DNA of 5,279 nucleotides, taken from Clostridiales bacterium (GTDB taxonomy: Bacteria; Bacillota; Clostridia; Oscillospirales; Oscillospiraceae). The first letter of the stretch is position 1, and each line of letters begins with the position of its first letter. The DNA is taken from positions 10,643-15,921 of the forward strand of contig DQDL01000115.1 in NCBI GenBank assembly GCA_003533405.1. Reading direction: 5' to 3'. The notes beneath the pieces were generated by a model. That model saw only the letters and a program-made list of their open reading frames with translations. It was not told where the DNA came from and ran no database searches. Of this stretch, positions 1 to 5,279 are shown piece by piece. Made by a program: the position numbers and the translations under genes.

Positions 1-19
1 AGACTTTTTTGACACGCTG

Positions 20-57
20 AAAAATCTGCTGTATCAAACGATACAGCAGATTTTTTT
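20..57. terminator. Bidirectional intrinsic terminator, perfect hairpin
   Basis: An 11-bp perfect stem (25-35 pairing with 40-50, core TCTGCTGTATC) closes a 4-nt AAAC loop. It is flanked by five A on the left and seven T on the right, so the inverted repeat extends to 16 bp if the A/T tracts pair. Read on the minus strand it lies just past the stop of the FAD dehydrogenase and ends in five U, so it should terminate that gene. Read on the plus strand it ends in seven U and could terminate a gene coming from the left. Bases 1-19 are too few to identify such a gene: one plus frame reads to a TGA at 10-12 and another to a TGA at 18-20. Confidence 0.92.
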
Positions 58-66
58 ATGTGTAGC

Positions 67-1455
67 TTAAATTCTCTCGGAAATGACCTGTGCGGCCTTT
101 ACGCCGGAGGCGGCAGCCTGTGCAAGGCCACGGGTGATGCCTGCACCGTCGCCGATGGCAAAGAAGTTTGAAAACTGCGTTTCAAGGTCGCCGGACAGCT
201 CAAGACGGGACGAGTAGAACTTGACCTCGGCACCGTACAGCAGCGTGTCATAGTTCGCCGTGCCCGGGGCTATCTTATCAAGTGCGTAGATCATCTCGAT
301 GATATCGTCAAGCTGCCGCTTAGGAAGCGCAAGGCTCAGATCGCCCGGAACCGCTGCCGAGAGAGTGGGGCGGGTCATCGATTGCGCAAGACGGTGTTCG
401 TTCGTGCGAACACCCTTGACAAGATCACCGAAGCGCTGAACGAGAACGCCGCCGGAGAGCATATTGCTCAGCGAAGCGATGTGCTTGCCGTAGCGGTACG
501 GCTCGTCGAACGGCTCTGTAAAACGGCTCGAGACCAAAAGGGCAAAGTTTGTGTTATTGCTTTGCAGAGCGGGGTCGGAGTACGAGTGACCGTTGACGGT
601 GTTGATGCCTTCGACATTTTCCGCAACGACATGGCCGTAGGGGTTCATGCAGAAGGTACGCACCTTGTCGCCGTACTGCTTGGTGCGGTATATAAGCTTA
701 GACTCGTAAACGACATCGGTGATGTGCTCAAAAACCGTGGCAGGCAGCTCGACACGCACACCGACATCGACCTGATTGTTTATAAGATGCACACCGAGCT
801 TCTTGCACTGGTTTGCAAACCACTCGGCTCCGCTGCGGCCGGGGGCTGCGATGAGGTACTTGCAGTCGACTATATCGCCGTTTTTAAGCGTCAGCGTATA
901 GCCATCACCCTGCCTGTCGATGGTCTCAACGGCGGTACGGAAGCGGTACTCGATGACGTTTTTAAGGTCATCGTACATGTTCTGCAGGATACGCAGATTG
1001 TTCTCGGTTCCGAGATGCTTGACCTTTGCCTGCAAAAGGTGCAGGTCGTATTTGAGCGCCTCACGCTCAAGTGCCTTTGCCTCGGGAGTGTCGGTGGAGA
1101 AGGTCTTGTCCGTTGCGCCGTACTTCATGTTGACGGTGTCGACATAGTTTATAAGCTTCATGACCTCGTCGTCGTCCATGAAATCCGTGAGCCAGCCGCC
1201 GAAAGCGGTGGTGAAATTATATTTGCCGTCGGAAAATGCGCCTGCGCCGCCGAAGCCGCACATGGTGTCGCATACTGTGCAGTGGATGCATTCCTTGACC
1301 TTGCCCGCAACGATGGGGCAGTGGCGGGAGTATATATCGCCGCCCTGCTCAAGCACGACTATCCTAAGGTCGGGGTGACGGCGAATAAGCTCGTATCCGG
1401 CGAAAATTCCTGCGGTTCCGCAGCCGATGATGGCAACATCGTAATTGTTTTTCAT
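67..1455 (-). CDS. FAD-dependent dehydrogenase (COG2509-type NAD(P)/FAD oxidoreductase)
   Basis: Predicted flavoprotein of 462 residues; the physiological substrate is unknown for this family. The N-terminus has a Rossmann dinucleotide-binding motif, GCGTAG at residues 11-16, with an acidic residue ending the second strand (LEQG, E36) for the FAD ribose. Next comes a cysteine-rich stretch: C46-P, then C56, C59, C62 and C66 (CxxCxxCxxxC), followed directly by the glycine-rich GFGGAGAFSDGK block at 67-78 that is typical of this family. The C-terminus carries the second FAD motif, AIGDGAG at about 433-439, then a helix GLAQAAASG. There is no signal peptide or membrane segment, so it is probably cytoplasmic. 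I chose the ATG at 1455 over the one at 1470 (which would add MEVKT) because GGAAGTGA lies 5 nt before it. It is divergent from the lipid operon and appears monocistronic, with its own promoter and terminator. Family assignment is firm; the reaction is not known. Confidence 0.9.
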   Translation of the reverse strand: MKNNYDVAIIGCGTAGIFAGYELIRRHPDLRIVVLEQGGDIYSRHCPIVAGKVKECIHCTVCDTMCGFGGAGAFSDGKYNFTTAFGGWLTDFMDDDEVMKLINYVDTVNMKYGATDKTFSTDTPEAKALEREALKYDLHLLQAKVKHLGTENNLRILQNMYDDLKNVIEYRFRTAVETIDRQGDGYTLTLKNGDIVDCKYLIAAPGRSGAEWFANQCKKLGVHLINNQVDVGVRVELPATVFEHITDVVYESKLIYRTKQYGDKVRTFCMNPYGHVVAENVEGINTVNGHSYSDPALQSNNTNFALLVSSRFTEPFDEPYRYGKHIASLSNMLSGGVLVQRFGDLVKGVRTNEHRLAQSMTRPTLSAAVPGDLSLALPKRQLDDIIEMIYALDKIAPGTANYDTLLYGAEVKFYSSRLELSGDLETQFSNFFAIGDGAGITRGLAQAAASGVKAAQVISERI

Positions 1456-1460
1456 AGTTT

Positions 1461-1468
1461 TCACTTCC
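1461..1468 (-). promoter_or_regulatory. Ribosome binding site deciding the dehydrogenase start
   Basis: On the minus strand GGAAGTGA matches GGAGGTGA at 7 of 8 bases and ends 5 nt before the ATG at 1455. The upstream in-frame ATG at 1470 overlaps this site and has only an AAGG directly abutting it, which is too close to work. This favours initiation at 1455. Confidence 0.65.
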
Positions 1469-1500
1469 ATCCTTGATATAGGCCCAAAACAGCCCTGTGT

Positions 1501-1529
1501 ATTATAGTGATTTAGTGGGGTATAGTAAT
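1501..1529 (-). promoter_or_regulatory. Predicted promoter of the FAD dehydrogenase
   Basis: The minus strand carries a perfect TATAAT -10 box at 1506-1501. The -35 region is weak: ATTACT at 1529-1524 with a 17-bp spacer, or TTACTA with a 16-bp spacer, each matching TTGACA at only three positions. Transcription would start near 1494, giving a leader of about 40 nt before the ATG at 1455. The poor -35 suggests a weak or activator-helped promoter. Surrounding DNA from about 1500 to 1570 is markedly A/T-rich. Confidence 0.5.
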
Positions 1530-1603
1530 TAATAAATTGTAAATTTTCTTTGCAAAACCCTTAAATATTGGACACATCCGCAAAGGTGTGCATCGCCCGT
1601 GTC

Positions 1604-1632
1604 TTGAAGAAATATTGCAATTGGGGTAGAAT
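1604..1632 (+). promoter_or_regulatory. Predicted sigma-A promoter of the lipid operon
   Basis: TTGAAG at 1604-1609 and TAGAAT at 1627-1632 are separated by exactly 17 bp and match the vegetative consensus at 4/6 and 5/6 positions. Transcription would begin near 1639, leaving a leader of about 30 nt to the ATG at 1669. No riboswitch or attenuator fits in so short a leader. Confidence 0.6.
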
Positions 1633-1668
1633 GTTGGCAAAAAGAACAATGATAAGATGGTGAGAGGA

Positions 1669-2247
1669 ATGTCCGAAGGACCTAATACGAGAGATATCGG
1701 CAAGCAGCTGAAGCAGGAGGCGTTTTCCATACCCAATCTGCTGAGCTATTTTCGCCTGCTTTTGATACCGCTGTTCATTCAGCTTTACATGAACGAAAAC
1801 TTCACCGAAGCGCTCATAACTCTCGCTGCCAGCGGACTTAGCGATGTCATCGACGGCAGGGTCGCACGAAAGTACAACATGGTGACCGACCTCGGCAAGG
1901 TGTTAGACCCCGTGGCCGATAAGCTCACGCAGTGCGCCATGATGTTCTGCGTCGCCATGCGCTATCCGGCGATGTGGTGGCTATTAGGGCTTCATGTGGT
2001 AAAGGAACTTATCATGATAGTAATGGGCTGGTACGTTCTTAAAAAGACGGATACCGTCAACAGCGCAATTTGGTGCGGCAAGCTGTGCACGGGCGTTATC
2101 TATGCTGTCATGATGGTGCATGTCATCGTGCCGACTATCCCGCAGGCTGTGTCGGCTGCCAGCGCAGCAGTGTGCGCAGGACTTATAATTTTGAGCCTTG
2201 TCGTTTACACTGCAAGATATATAAAGCTGCTCGGAGGGAAGAAATGA
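1669..2247 (+). CDS. CDP-alcohol phosphatidyltransferase (PgsA/cardiolipin-synthase-like)
   Basis: Integral membrane enzyme of 192 residues, predicted to transfer a phosphatidyl group from a CDP-lipid to an alcohol. The complete CDP-alcohol phosphotransferase signature DxxDGxxARx8GxxxDxxxD is present: D59, D62, G63, A66, R67, G76, D80 and D84, with the aspartates expected to bind the two catalytic metal ions. The N-terminal PNLLSYFRLLLIP segment (about 22-34) is typical of PgsA, and several hydrophobic spans follow, including roughly 100-122, 138-156 and 161-183. Glycerol-3-phosphate (PgsA, phosphatidylglycerophosphate synthesis) is the likeliest acceptor; phosphatidylglycerol (CDP-type cardiolipin synthase) is the main alternative, and motifs alone do not decide. 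I prefer the ATG at 1669 to the one at 1657 because GATGGTGA (1656-1663) sits 5 nt before it. First gene of a three-gene operon; its stop overlaps the next start in ATGA. Length is normal for the family. Confidence 0.9.
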   Translation: MSEGPNTRDIGKQLKQEAFSIPNLLSYFRLLLIPLFIQLYMNENFTEALITLAASGLSDVIDGRVARKYNMVTDLGKVLDPVADKLTQCAMMFCVAMRYPAMWWLLGLHVVKELIMIVMGWYVLKKTDTVNSAIWCGKLCTGVIYAVMMVHVIVPTIPQAVSAASAAVCAGLIILSLVVYTARYIKLLGGKK

Positions 2248-2714
2248 AGCTTTTGTACGGTATAATATATATATCGGTGCTCGGCGTGCTGTCGCATTTT
2301 GTCGGGCAGGCTCTGCCAAGGGATAAGTTTGACGCAAAAGGCTTTCCCTACCGTACGGCAAAATGGGAGAAAAACGGCAAGGTGTACGAAAAGTTAGGCA
2401 TAAAGCGCTGGAAGGACTATCTTCCCGACATGAGCAAGATAATGCCAGACATGGTCAAAAAGAAAATGACCGCAGCCAAGGAGCAGGGGACGGATGTGCT
2501 CATCGCCGAGACCTGCGTTGCCGAATGCGTCCACTGGGCGCTGATCGTGCTGTCGCTGGGGCTGTTCCTGTTCTGGCGAGGCGGCTGGGCGTTTGCTTTT
2601 TGGCTTGTGTATAATATTCTCGGCAATGTGCCGTTTATAATCATCCAAAGATACAACCGACCGAGACTTGTGATGCTCGAGGAGAGAAGAAAAAGGAGGC
2701 TTGCTAAGGCGTGA
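2244..2714 (+). CDS. CrtO-like membrane acyltransferase (glycosyl-4,4'-diaponeurosporenoate acyltransferase family)
   Basis: Membrane protein of 156 residues. It resembles from memory Staphylococcus aureus CrtO, which adds a fatty acyl chain to the glucose of a glycosylated carotenoid in the last step of staphyloxanthin synthesis. Shared landmarks are an N-terminal membrane span (about 3-22), a W/K-rich middle (W41, W56), the motif ETxxAExxHW at 89-98, and NVPxIIxQRYNRPRL at 128-142. Two further hydrophobic spans lie around 97-112 and 114-134, and the tail is strongly basic (EERRKRRLAKA). The start is clear: GGAGGG at 2233-2238 lies 5 nt before the ATG, and the ATG overlaps the previous stop (ATGA). 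No carotenoid gene is visible in the window, and the neighbours act on glycerolipids, so a glycolipid or other glycosylated lipid is a more likely acceptor than a carotenoid; that is inference. Family similarity is good, substrate unknown. Confidence 0.8.
   Translation: MKLLYGIIYISVLGVLSHFVGQALPRDKFDAKGFPYRTAKWEKNGKVYEKLGIKRWKDYLPDMSKIMPDMVKKKMTAAKEQGTDVLIAETCVAECVHWALIVLSLGLFLFWRGGWAFAFWLVYNILGNVPFIIIQRYNRPRLVMLEERRKRRLAKA
2694..2699 (+). promoter_or_regulatory. Ribosome binding site for the GTG-started fusion gene
   Basis: AGGAGG lies inside the end of the CrtO-like gene, where it encodes part of the basic tail, 11 nt before the GTG at 2711. The spacing is a little long. Together with the GTGA stop/start overlap (2711-2714) it suggests translational coupling to the upstream gene. 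Confidence 0.7.
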
Positions 2715-4762
2715 AGGTACTTATACTAAGCTGCAATACCGGCGGCGGACACAACAGCGCAGCGGCTGCGATAAAAGACTGTTTTGAGAAAATGGGCAGC
2801 CGGTGCGACATAGTAAACGCACTTGATTTTCTGCCCAAGGCAAAGGCGGAATTTATAAGCAAGGGGCATGTTCTTGCATACAAATACGCCCCGAAGCTCT
2901 ACGGCGCAGGCTACCGCATGAGCGAGATGCTGCCGCAGAAGGGCTTGTATGAGCAAAACGCCAAGGGCGCCGATGAGCTGTGCAAAAAGCTTTTCAGCGG
3001 CGGGTACGATATCGTTATAAGCGTACATATCTTTGCGGCTATGATGATGACCGAGCTTCGCATAAGCCGTGAGATAGATATCCCGAGCTTCTTTGTTGCG
3101 ACCGACTACACCTGCTCTCCGGGTGTGTCGGAGATAGACGCCGACTGCTACTTTATCCCGCATGAAAAGCTGCGTGACGAGTTTGTAAGTCAGGGTGTTC
3201 GGGCCGACAGGATAGTTGCCTCCGGCATCCCCGTGCGCGAGGAGTTTTTAAGCCGTACCGATAAGGCTGCGGCAAGGCGCACCCTCGGCCTTACCGAGGA
3301 CGGCAGAGTGCTTCTCATGTGCTGCGGAAGCATGGGCTGCGGCCCTATTCGCAGCATCGCCTACAAGATAGGCGAGGTGCTTGGCGAAAACGATGATCTT
3401 GTCATCATCTGCGGCAGCAACAAGCAGCTTGAAAAGGATCTGCAATTTTTGACCGGAGATGATATTCGCATCAAGATATGCGGCTTTACCGATAAAATGA
3501 GCCTGTACATGGACGCAGCCGACCTTATCATCACAAAGGCCGGCGGTCTGAGCACGACAGAGGCTGTCATGAAGCGCCTGCCGATACTGTATATCGACGC
3601 CGTGCCCGGCGTTGAGAGCCGCAACATCGAGTTCATGACCGGCAACTCCTATGCTCTTGAGGCGGACACCTCATCGGGCATGGTGAACCTTGTCGATACC
3701 TGCTTAAGCGGTGCTGTCGACCCCATGGAGATGGTGCGCAACAGAGAAAGAGACTTTCCGTTCACGGCGGCAAAAACGATATACGAGACCGTCTGCGCCC
3801 GCTTTGAGCGCTTTGACCGCACCCGCTCGGACTCGAAGGCCGAGCCTGCGAAGGTGCCTGCATGGTCGATGCCCGAAATGCAAAAGCGCATGATGCTTAT
3901 CGTGAACCCCGTTGCGGGCAAGGGCGAGATGATGCGCAATATTGCCGAGGTAACCGGCATATTCATGGACGCAGGCTACACCGTGAGCCTGTTCCCGACA
4001 AAGGGTCGCAGCGATGCGACAGAGTTCGTAAAGGCTTACGCCAAGGACTTTGACATGGTCTGCTGCTCCGGCGGCGACGGCACGATGAATGAGGTAGCCG
4101 TCGGCATGATAGAAGCGGGACTGAATCTCCCGATAGGCTACATGCCCTCCGGCTCGACAAACGATTTTGCGGAGTTTCACGGCATAAGCAGCGACATCAA
4201 AAAGGCCGCAAAAAACATCGTCGGGGGCAGCGAGCACCTTGTCGATGTCGGCAAGCTTGGCGATAAGTATTTCATAAATGCCGCCGACTTCGGTGCATTC
4301 ACTTGGCTTCCGTACACAACGCCCCAGCGGCTTAAAAATAAGCTCGGCTTCTATGCCTATGTGCTTGACGGCATAAAGGATCTAAACAAGCTCCAAAGCG
4401 AGCACCTGCGTGTGACGATAAACGGCGTGACCGAGGAAAACGAGTTCATTTTCGGCATCGTTGCGTCCTCCAGCGGCCTTGCCGGTGCGCTCGACTACTT
4501 CGGTCAGAAGGTCGTTGCCGACGACGGCCTGTTCGAGGTGCTGCTTATCCGCCGTCCGACCTCTCCCATGGAGCTTCAGGCGACGATAAATGCTCTCGGC
4601 AGCCAGAGCTTAAATAACGACCTTATCTCCTTCTGCCGCACGGACAAGGTTGAGATAGAGTGCCTTAAAAAGCTCACTTGGGCGCTCGACGGCGAAAAGT
4701 GCGTTGCCGGAAGCCGTCACGAGCTTGAGAGCCTGCGCCGCAGGATAAAGATAGTGTTTTGA
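2711..4762 (+). CDS. Bifunctional GT28 glycosyltransferase (MGDG synthase/UgtP-like) fused to diacylglycerol kinase-like lipid kinase
   Basis: A 683-residue soluble or peripheral membrane protein with two enzymes in one chain. Residues 1 to about 370 form an MGDG-synthase/UgtP-type glycosyltransferase: the acceptor-side motif GGGHNSAA at 11-18, the CCGSMG loop at 204-209, and the UDP-sugar-binding region KAGGLSTTEA at 276-285 with PGVESRN at 299-305. Such enzymes move glucose or galactose from UDP-sugar to diacylglycerol. A polar linker (about 368-392) leads to a DagK/DgkB/YegS-type kinase at 394-683: NPVAGKG at 399-405, the nucleotide-binding GGDGT at 454-458, PSGSTND at 479-485, and the C-terminal LDGE at 659-662 expected to contribute the catalytic acid. 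Kinases of this family phosphorylate diacylglycerol to phosphatidic acid. Both halves look intact, with no frameshift at the junction. The gene starts with GTG, overlaps the upstream stop by 4 nt and ends at a hairpin terminator. The two halves would share diacylglycerol as substrate; the exact lipid for each is inferred. Confidence 0.9.
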   Translation: MKVLILSCNTGGGHNSAAAAIKDCFEKMGSRCDIVNALDFLPKAKAEFISKGHVLAYKYAPKLYGAGYRMSEMLPQKGLYEQNAKGADELCKKLFSGGYDIVISVHIFAAMMMTELRISREIDIPSFFVATDYTCSPGVSEIDADCYFIPHEKLRDEFVSQGVRADRIVASGIPVREEFLSRTDKAAARRTLGLTEDGRVLLMCCGSMGCGPIRSIAYKIGEVLGENDDLVIICGSNKQLEKDLQFLTGDDIRIKICGFTDKMSLYMDAADLIITKAGGLSTTEAVMKRLPILYIDAVPGVESRNIEFMTGNSYALEADTSSGMVNLVDTCLSGAVDPMEMVRNRERDFPFTAAKTIYETVCARFERFDRTRSDSKAEPAKVPAWSMPEMQKRMMLIVNPVAGKGEMMRNIAEVTGIFMDAGYTVSLFPTKGRSDATEFVKAYAKDFDMVCCSGGDGTMNEVAVGMIEAGLNLPIGYMPSGSTNDFAEFHGISSDIKKAAKNIVGGSEHLVDVGKLGDKYFINAADFGAFTWLPYTTPQRLKNKLGFYAYVLDGIKDLNKLQSEHLRVTINGVTEENEFIFGIVASSSGLAGALDYFGQKVVADDGLFEVLLIRRPTSPMELQATINALGSQSLNNDLISFCRTDKVEIECLKKLTWALDGEKCVAGSRHELESLRRRIKIVF

Positions 4763-4763
4763 C

Positions 4764-4796
4764 AAAAAGCTCGGACAGCTGCCTGTCCGAGTTTTA
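4764..4796. terminator. Bidirectional terminator between convergent genes
   Basis: A perfect 9-bp G/C-rich stem, CTCGGACAG at 4770-4778 with CTGTCCGAG at 4783-4791, closes a CTGC loop. It is flanked by AAAAAG on the left and TTTTA on the right. On the plus strand it follows the fusion gene's stop by a few bases and ends the lipid operon. On the minus strand it ends in five U and serves the ECF-like gene, whose stop codon lies within the T-tract at 4794-4796. The two convergent stop codons are only about 30 bp apart. Confidence 0.9.
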
Positions 4797-5279
4797 TATT
4801 AGTTTGCGAGTGAGCTTCAAAAGCGGATTTAATAGAATGAGTGTGACGGCAAAGTTTCCCGCACAGTGCAGCAGGTCGAAGGGAATGCCGCTTATCCAGT
4901 ACGATACTGCCGCCTCCCGGCCGCTGATGAACAGATAAGGGATAGCGGTCATTGCACCGAAAAACAGCCCGTGCGCTCCGGCGATGACCGCCCATAAAAG
5001 CGCCGAATCGCTTTTGCGGAAGAAAATAACTATCGGCACAAGCAGCGGCCAAGCGTACAGATAGCTTATCCACCATATGCCGAAGCTGTAGATAAGTCCC
5101 TCAAGCAGAACAAACAGCGCAACGGAAAACAGCGCACGCCACGAAAAGCACAGCGTTGTTATGATTATCAAAAGTGTGACGATGTGTATGTTCGGCAATG
5201 CCGCCATGGCGACCTGAGAGGCGAGCATGAGCGCCCCCATGAGGGCAAGAAAACACATATCGCGCAGGGATAGCTTATC
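4794..5279 (-). CDS. ECF transporter S-component-like membrane protein, 5' end outside window
   Basis: Very hydrophobic protein, 161 residues visible, with about six membrane spans (near 10-27, 33-46, 49-67, 70-87, 93-117 and 136-155). The family is suggested by the opening KLSLRD followed by a small-residue helix, by LLEGLIYSFGIWW at about 58-70, and by SGIPFDLLHCAGNF at 130-143, a C-terminal pattern seen in substrate-binding S components of energy-coupling-factor vitamin importers. The S component captures the vitamin, and the shared EcfA/A'/T module powers uptake. The frame stays open to the window edge. The first ATG inside the window (5258-5256) has no ribosome binding site, and family members usually carry the KLSxRD segment before it, so the true start most likely lies beyond 5279. 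No riboswitch or partner gene is visible to reveal the ligand. Family moderately sure; substrate unknown. Confidence 0.7.
   Translation of the reverse strand, partial: DKLSLRDMCFLALMGALMLASQVAMAALPNIHIVTLLIIITTLCFSWRALFSVALFVLLEGLIYSFGIWWISYLYAWPLLVPIVIFFRKSDSALLWAVIAGAHGLFFGAMTAIPYLFISGREAAVSYWISGIPFDLLHCAGNFAVTLILLNPLLKLTRKLI

Noticed and set aside
382..1476. Long plus-strand open frame (364 codons) opposite the FAD dehydrogenase
   Set aside because: It lies wholly antisense to a gene with clear FAD motifs, its translation shows no recognisable domain, and it runs past the dehydrogenase start into that gene's leader. It is explained by the third-position base bias of the real gene.
1537..1566. 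Second plus-strand promoter (TTGTAA, 18-bp spacer, TTAAAT)
   Set aside because: Only 4/6 matches in each box in A/T-rich DNA where such matches are common; the promoter at 1604-1632 is better in match and spacing.
1572..1591. Small inverted repeat (CACATC / GGTGTG) just upstream of the operon promoter, a possible operator
   Set aside because: Only six pairs, one of them G-T, with a six-base spacer; not strong enough to call an operator, though its place before the -35 box is noted.
2070..2243. N-terminal extension of the CrtO-like gene back to an ATG at 2070
   Set aside because: The extension overlaps the end of the phosphatidyltransferase, encodes Cys/Arg/His-rich sequence without family similarity, and the ATG at 2244 has an excellent ribosome binding site.
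3704..4237. Minus-strand open frame of 177 codons opposite the fusion gene
   Set aside because: Antisense shadow of the conserved kinase domain; no motif, no ribosome binding site and no promoter seen.
4717..5076. Minus-strand open frame of 119 codons overlapping the ECF-like gene in another frame
   Set aside because: It crosses the terminator hairpin into the antisense of the fusion gene and is Arg/Cys/Ser-rich, unlike the membrane protein encoded in the competing frame.

Overview
The window reads as a stretch of a Gram-positive Clostridia chromosome. The best guess is a gut Ruminococcaceae/Oscillospiraceae-type organism, based on near-balanced base composition, strong AGGAGG-type ribosome binding sites, compact intrinsic terminators and the protein families present. 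This placement comes from gene content and style; no rRNA or other taxonomic marker is visible.

Layout: (1) 20-57, a strong bidirectional hairpin terminator. (2) 67-1455, minus strand, a COG2509-type FAD-dependent dehydrogenase with a cysteine cluster near its N-terminus. (3) 1456-1668, a divergent intergenic region of about 210 bp with a recognisable promoter for each direction. (4) 1669-4762, plus strand, a tightly coupled three-gene operon joined by ATGA and GTGA stop/start overlaps: a CDP-alcohol phosphatidyltransferase (PgsA/Cls-like), a small membrane protein resembling the CrtO acyltransferase of staphyloxanthin synthesis, and a 683-residue fusion of an MGDG-synthase/UgtP-type GT28 glycosyltransferase with a DgkB/YegS-type diacylglycerol kinase. 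(5) 4764-4796, a bidirectional terminator between convergent genes. (6) 4794-5279, minus strand, an ECF-transporter S-component-like membrane protein whose 5' end runs off the window.

The operon is the most interesting part. All three proteins fit membrane glycerolipid metabolism. The phosphatidyltransferase uses CDP-diacylglycerol. The fusion protein appears able both to glycosylate diacylglycerol and to phosphorylate it to phosphatidic acid, which is the precursor of CDP-diacylglycerol. The CrtO-like protein could acylate a sugar or glycolipid. A plausible reading is an anionic phospholipid/glycolipid module, perhaps tied to lipoteichoic-acid-type diacylglycerol turnover. This is inferred from domain content and gene order; no substrate is proven by the sequence. 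The flanking oxidoreductase and ECF component are separate transcription units with no evident link to it.
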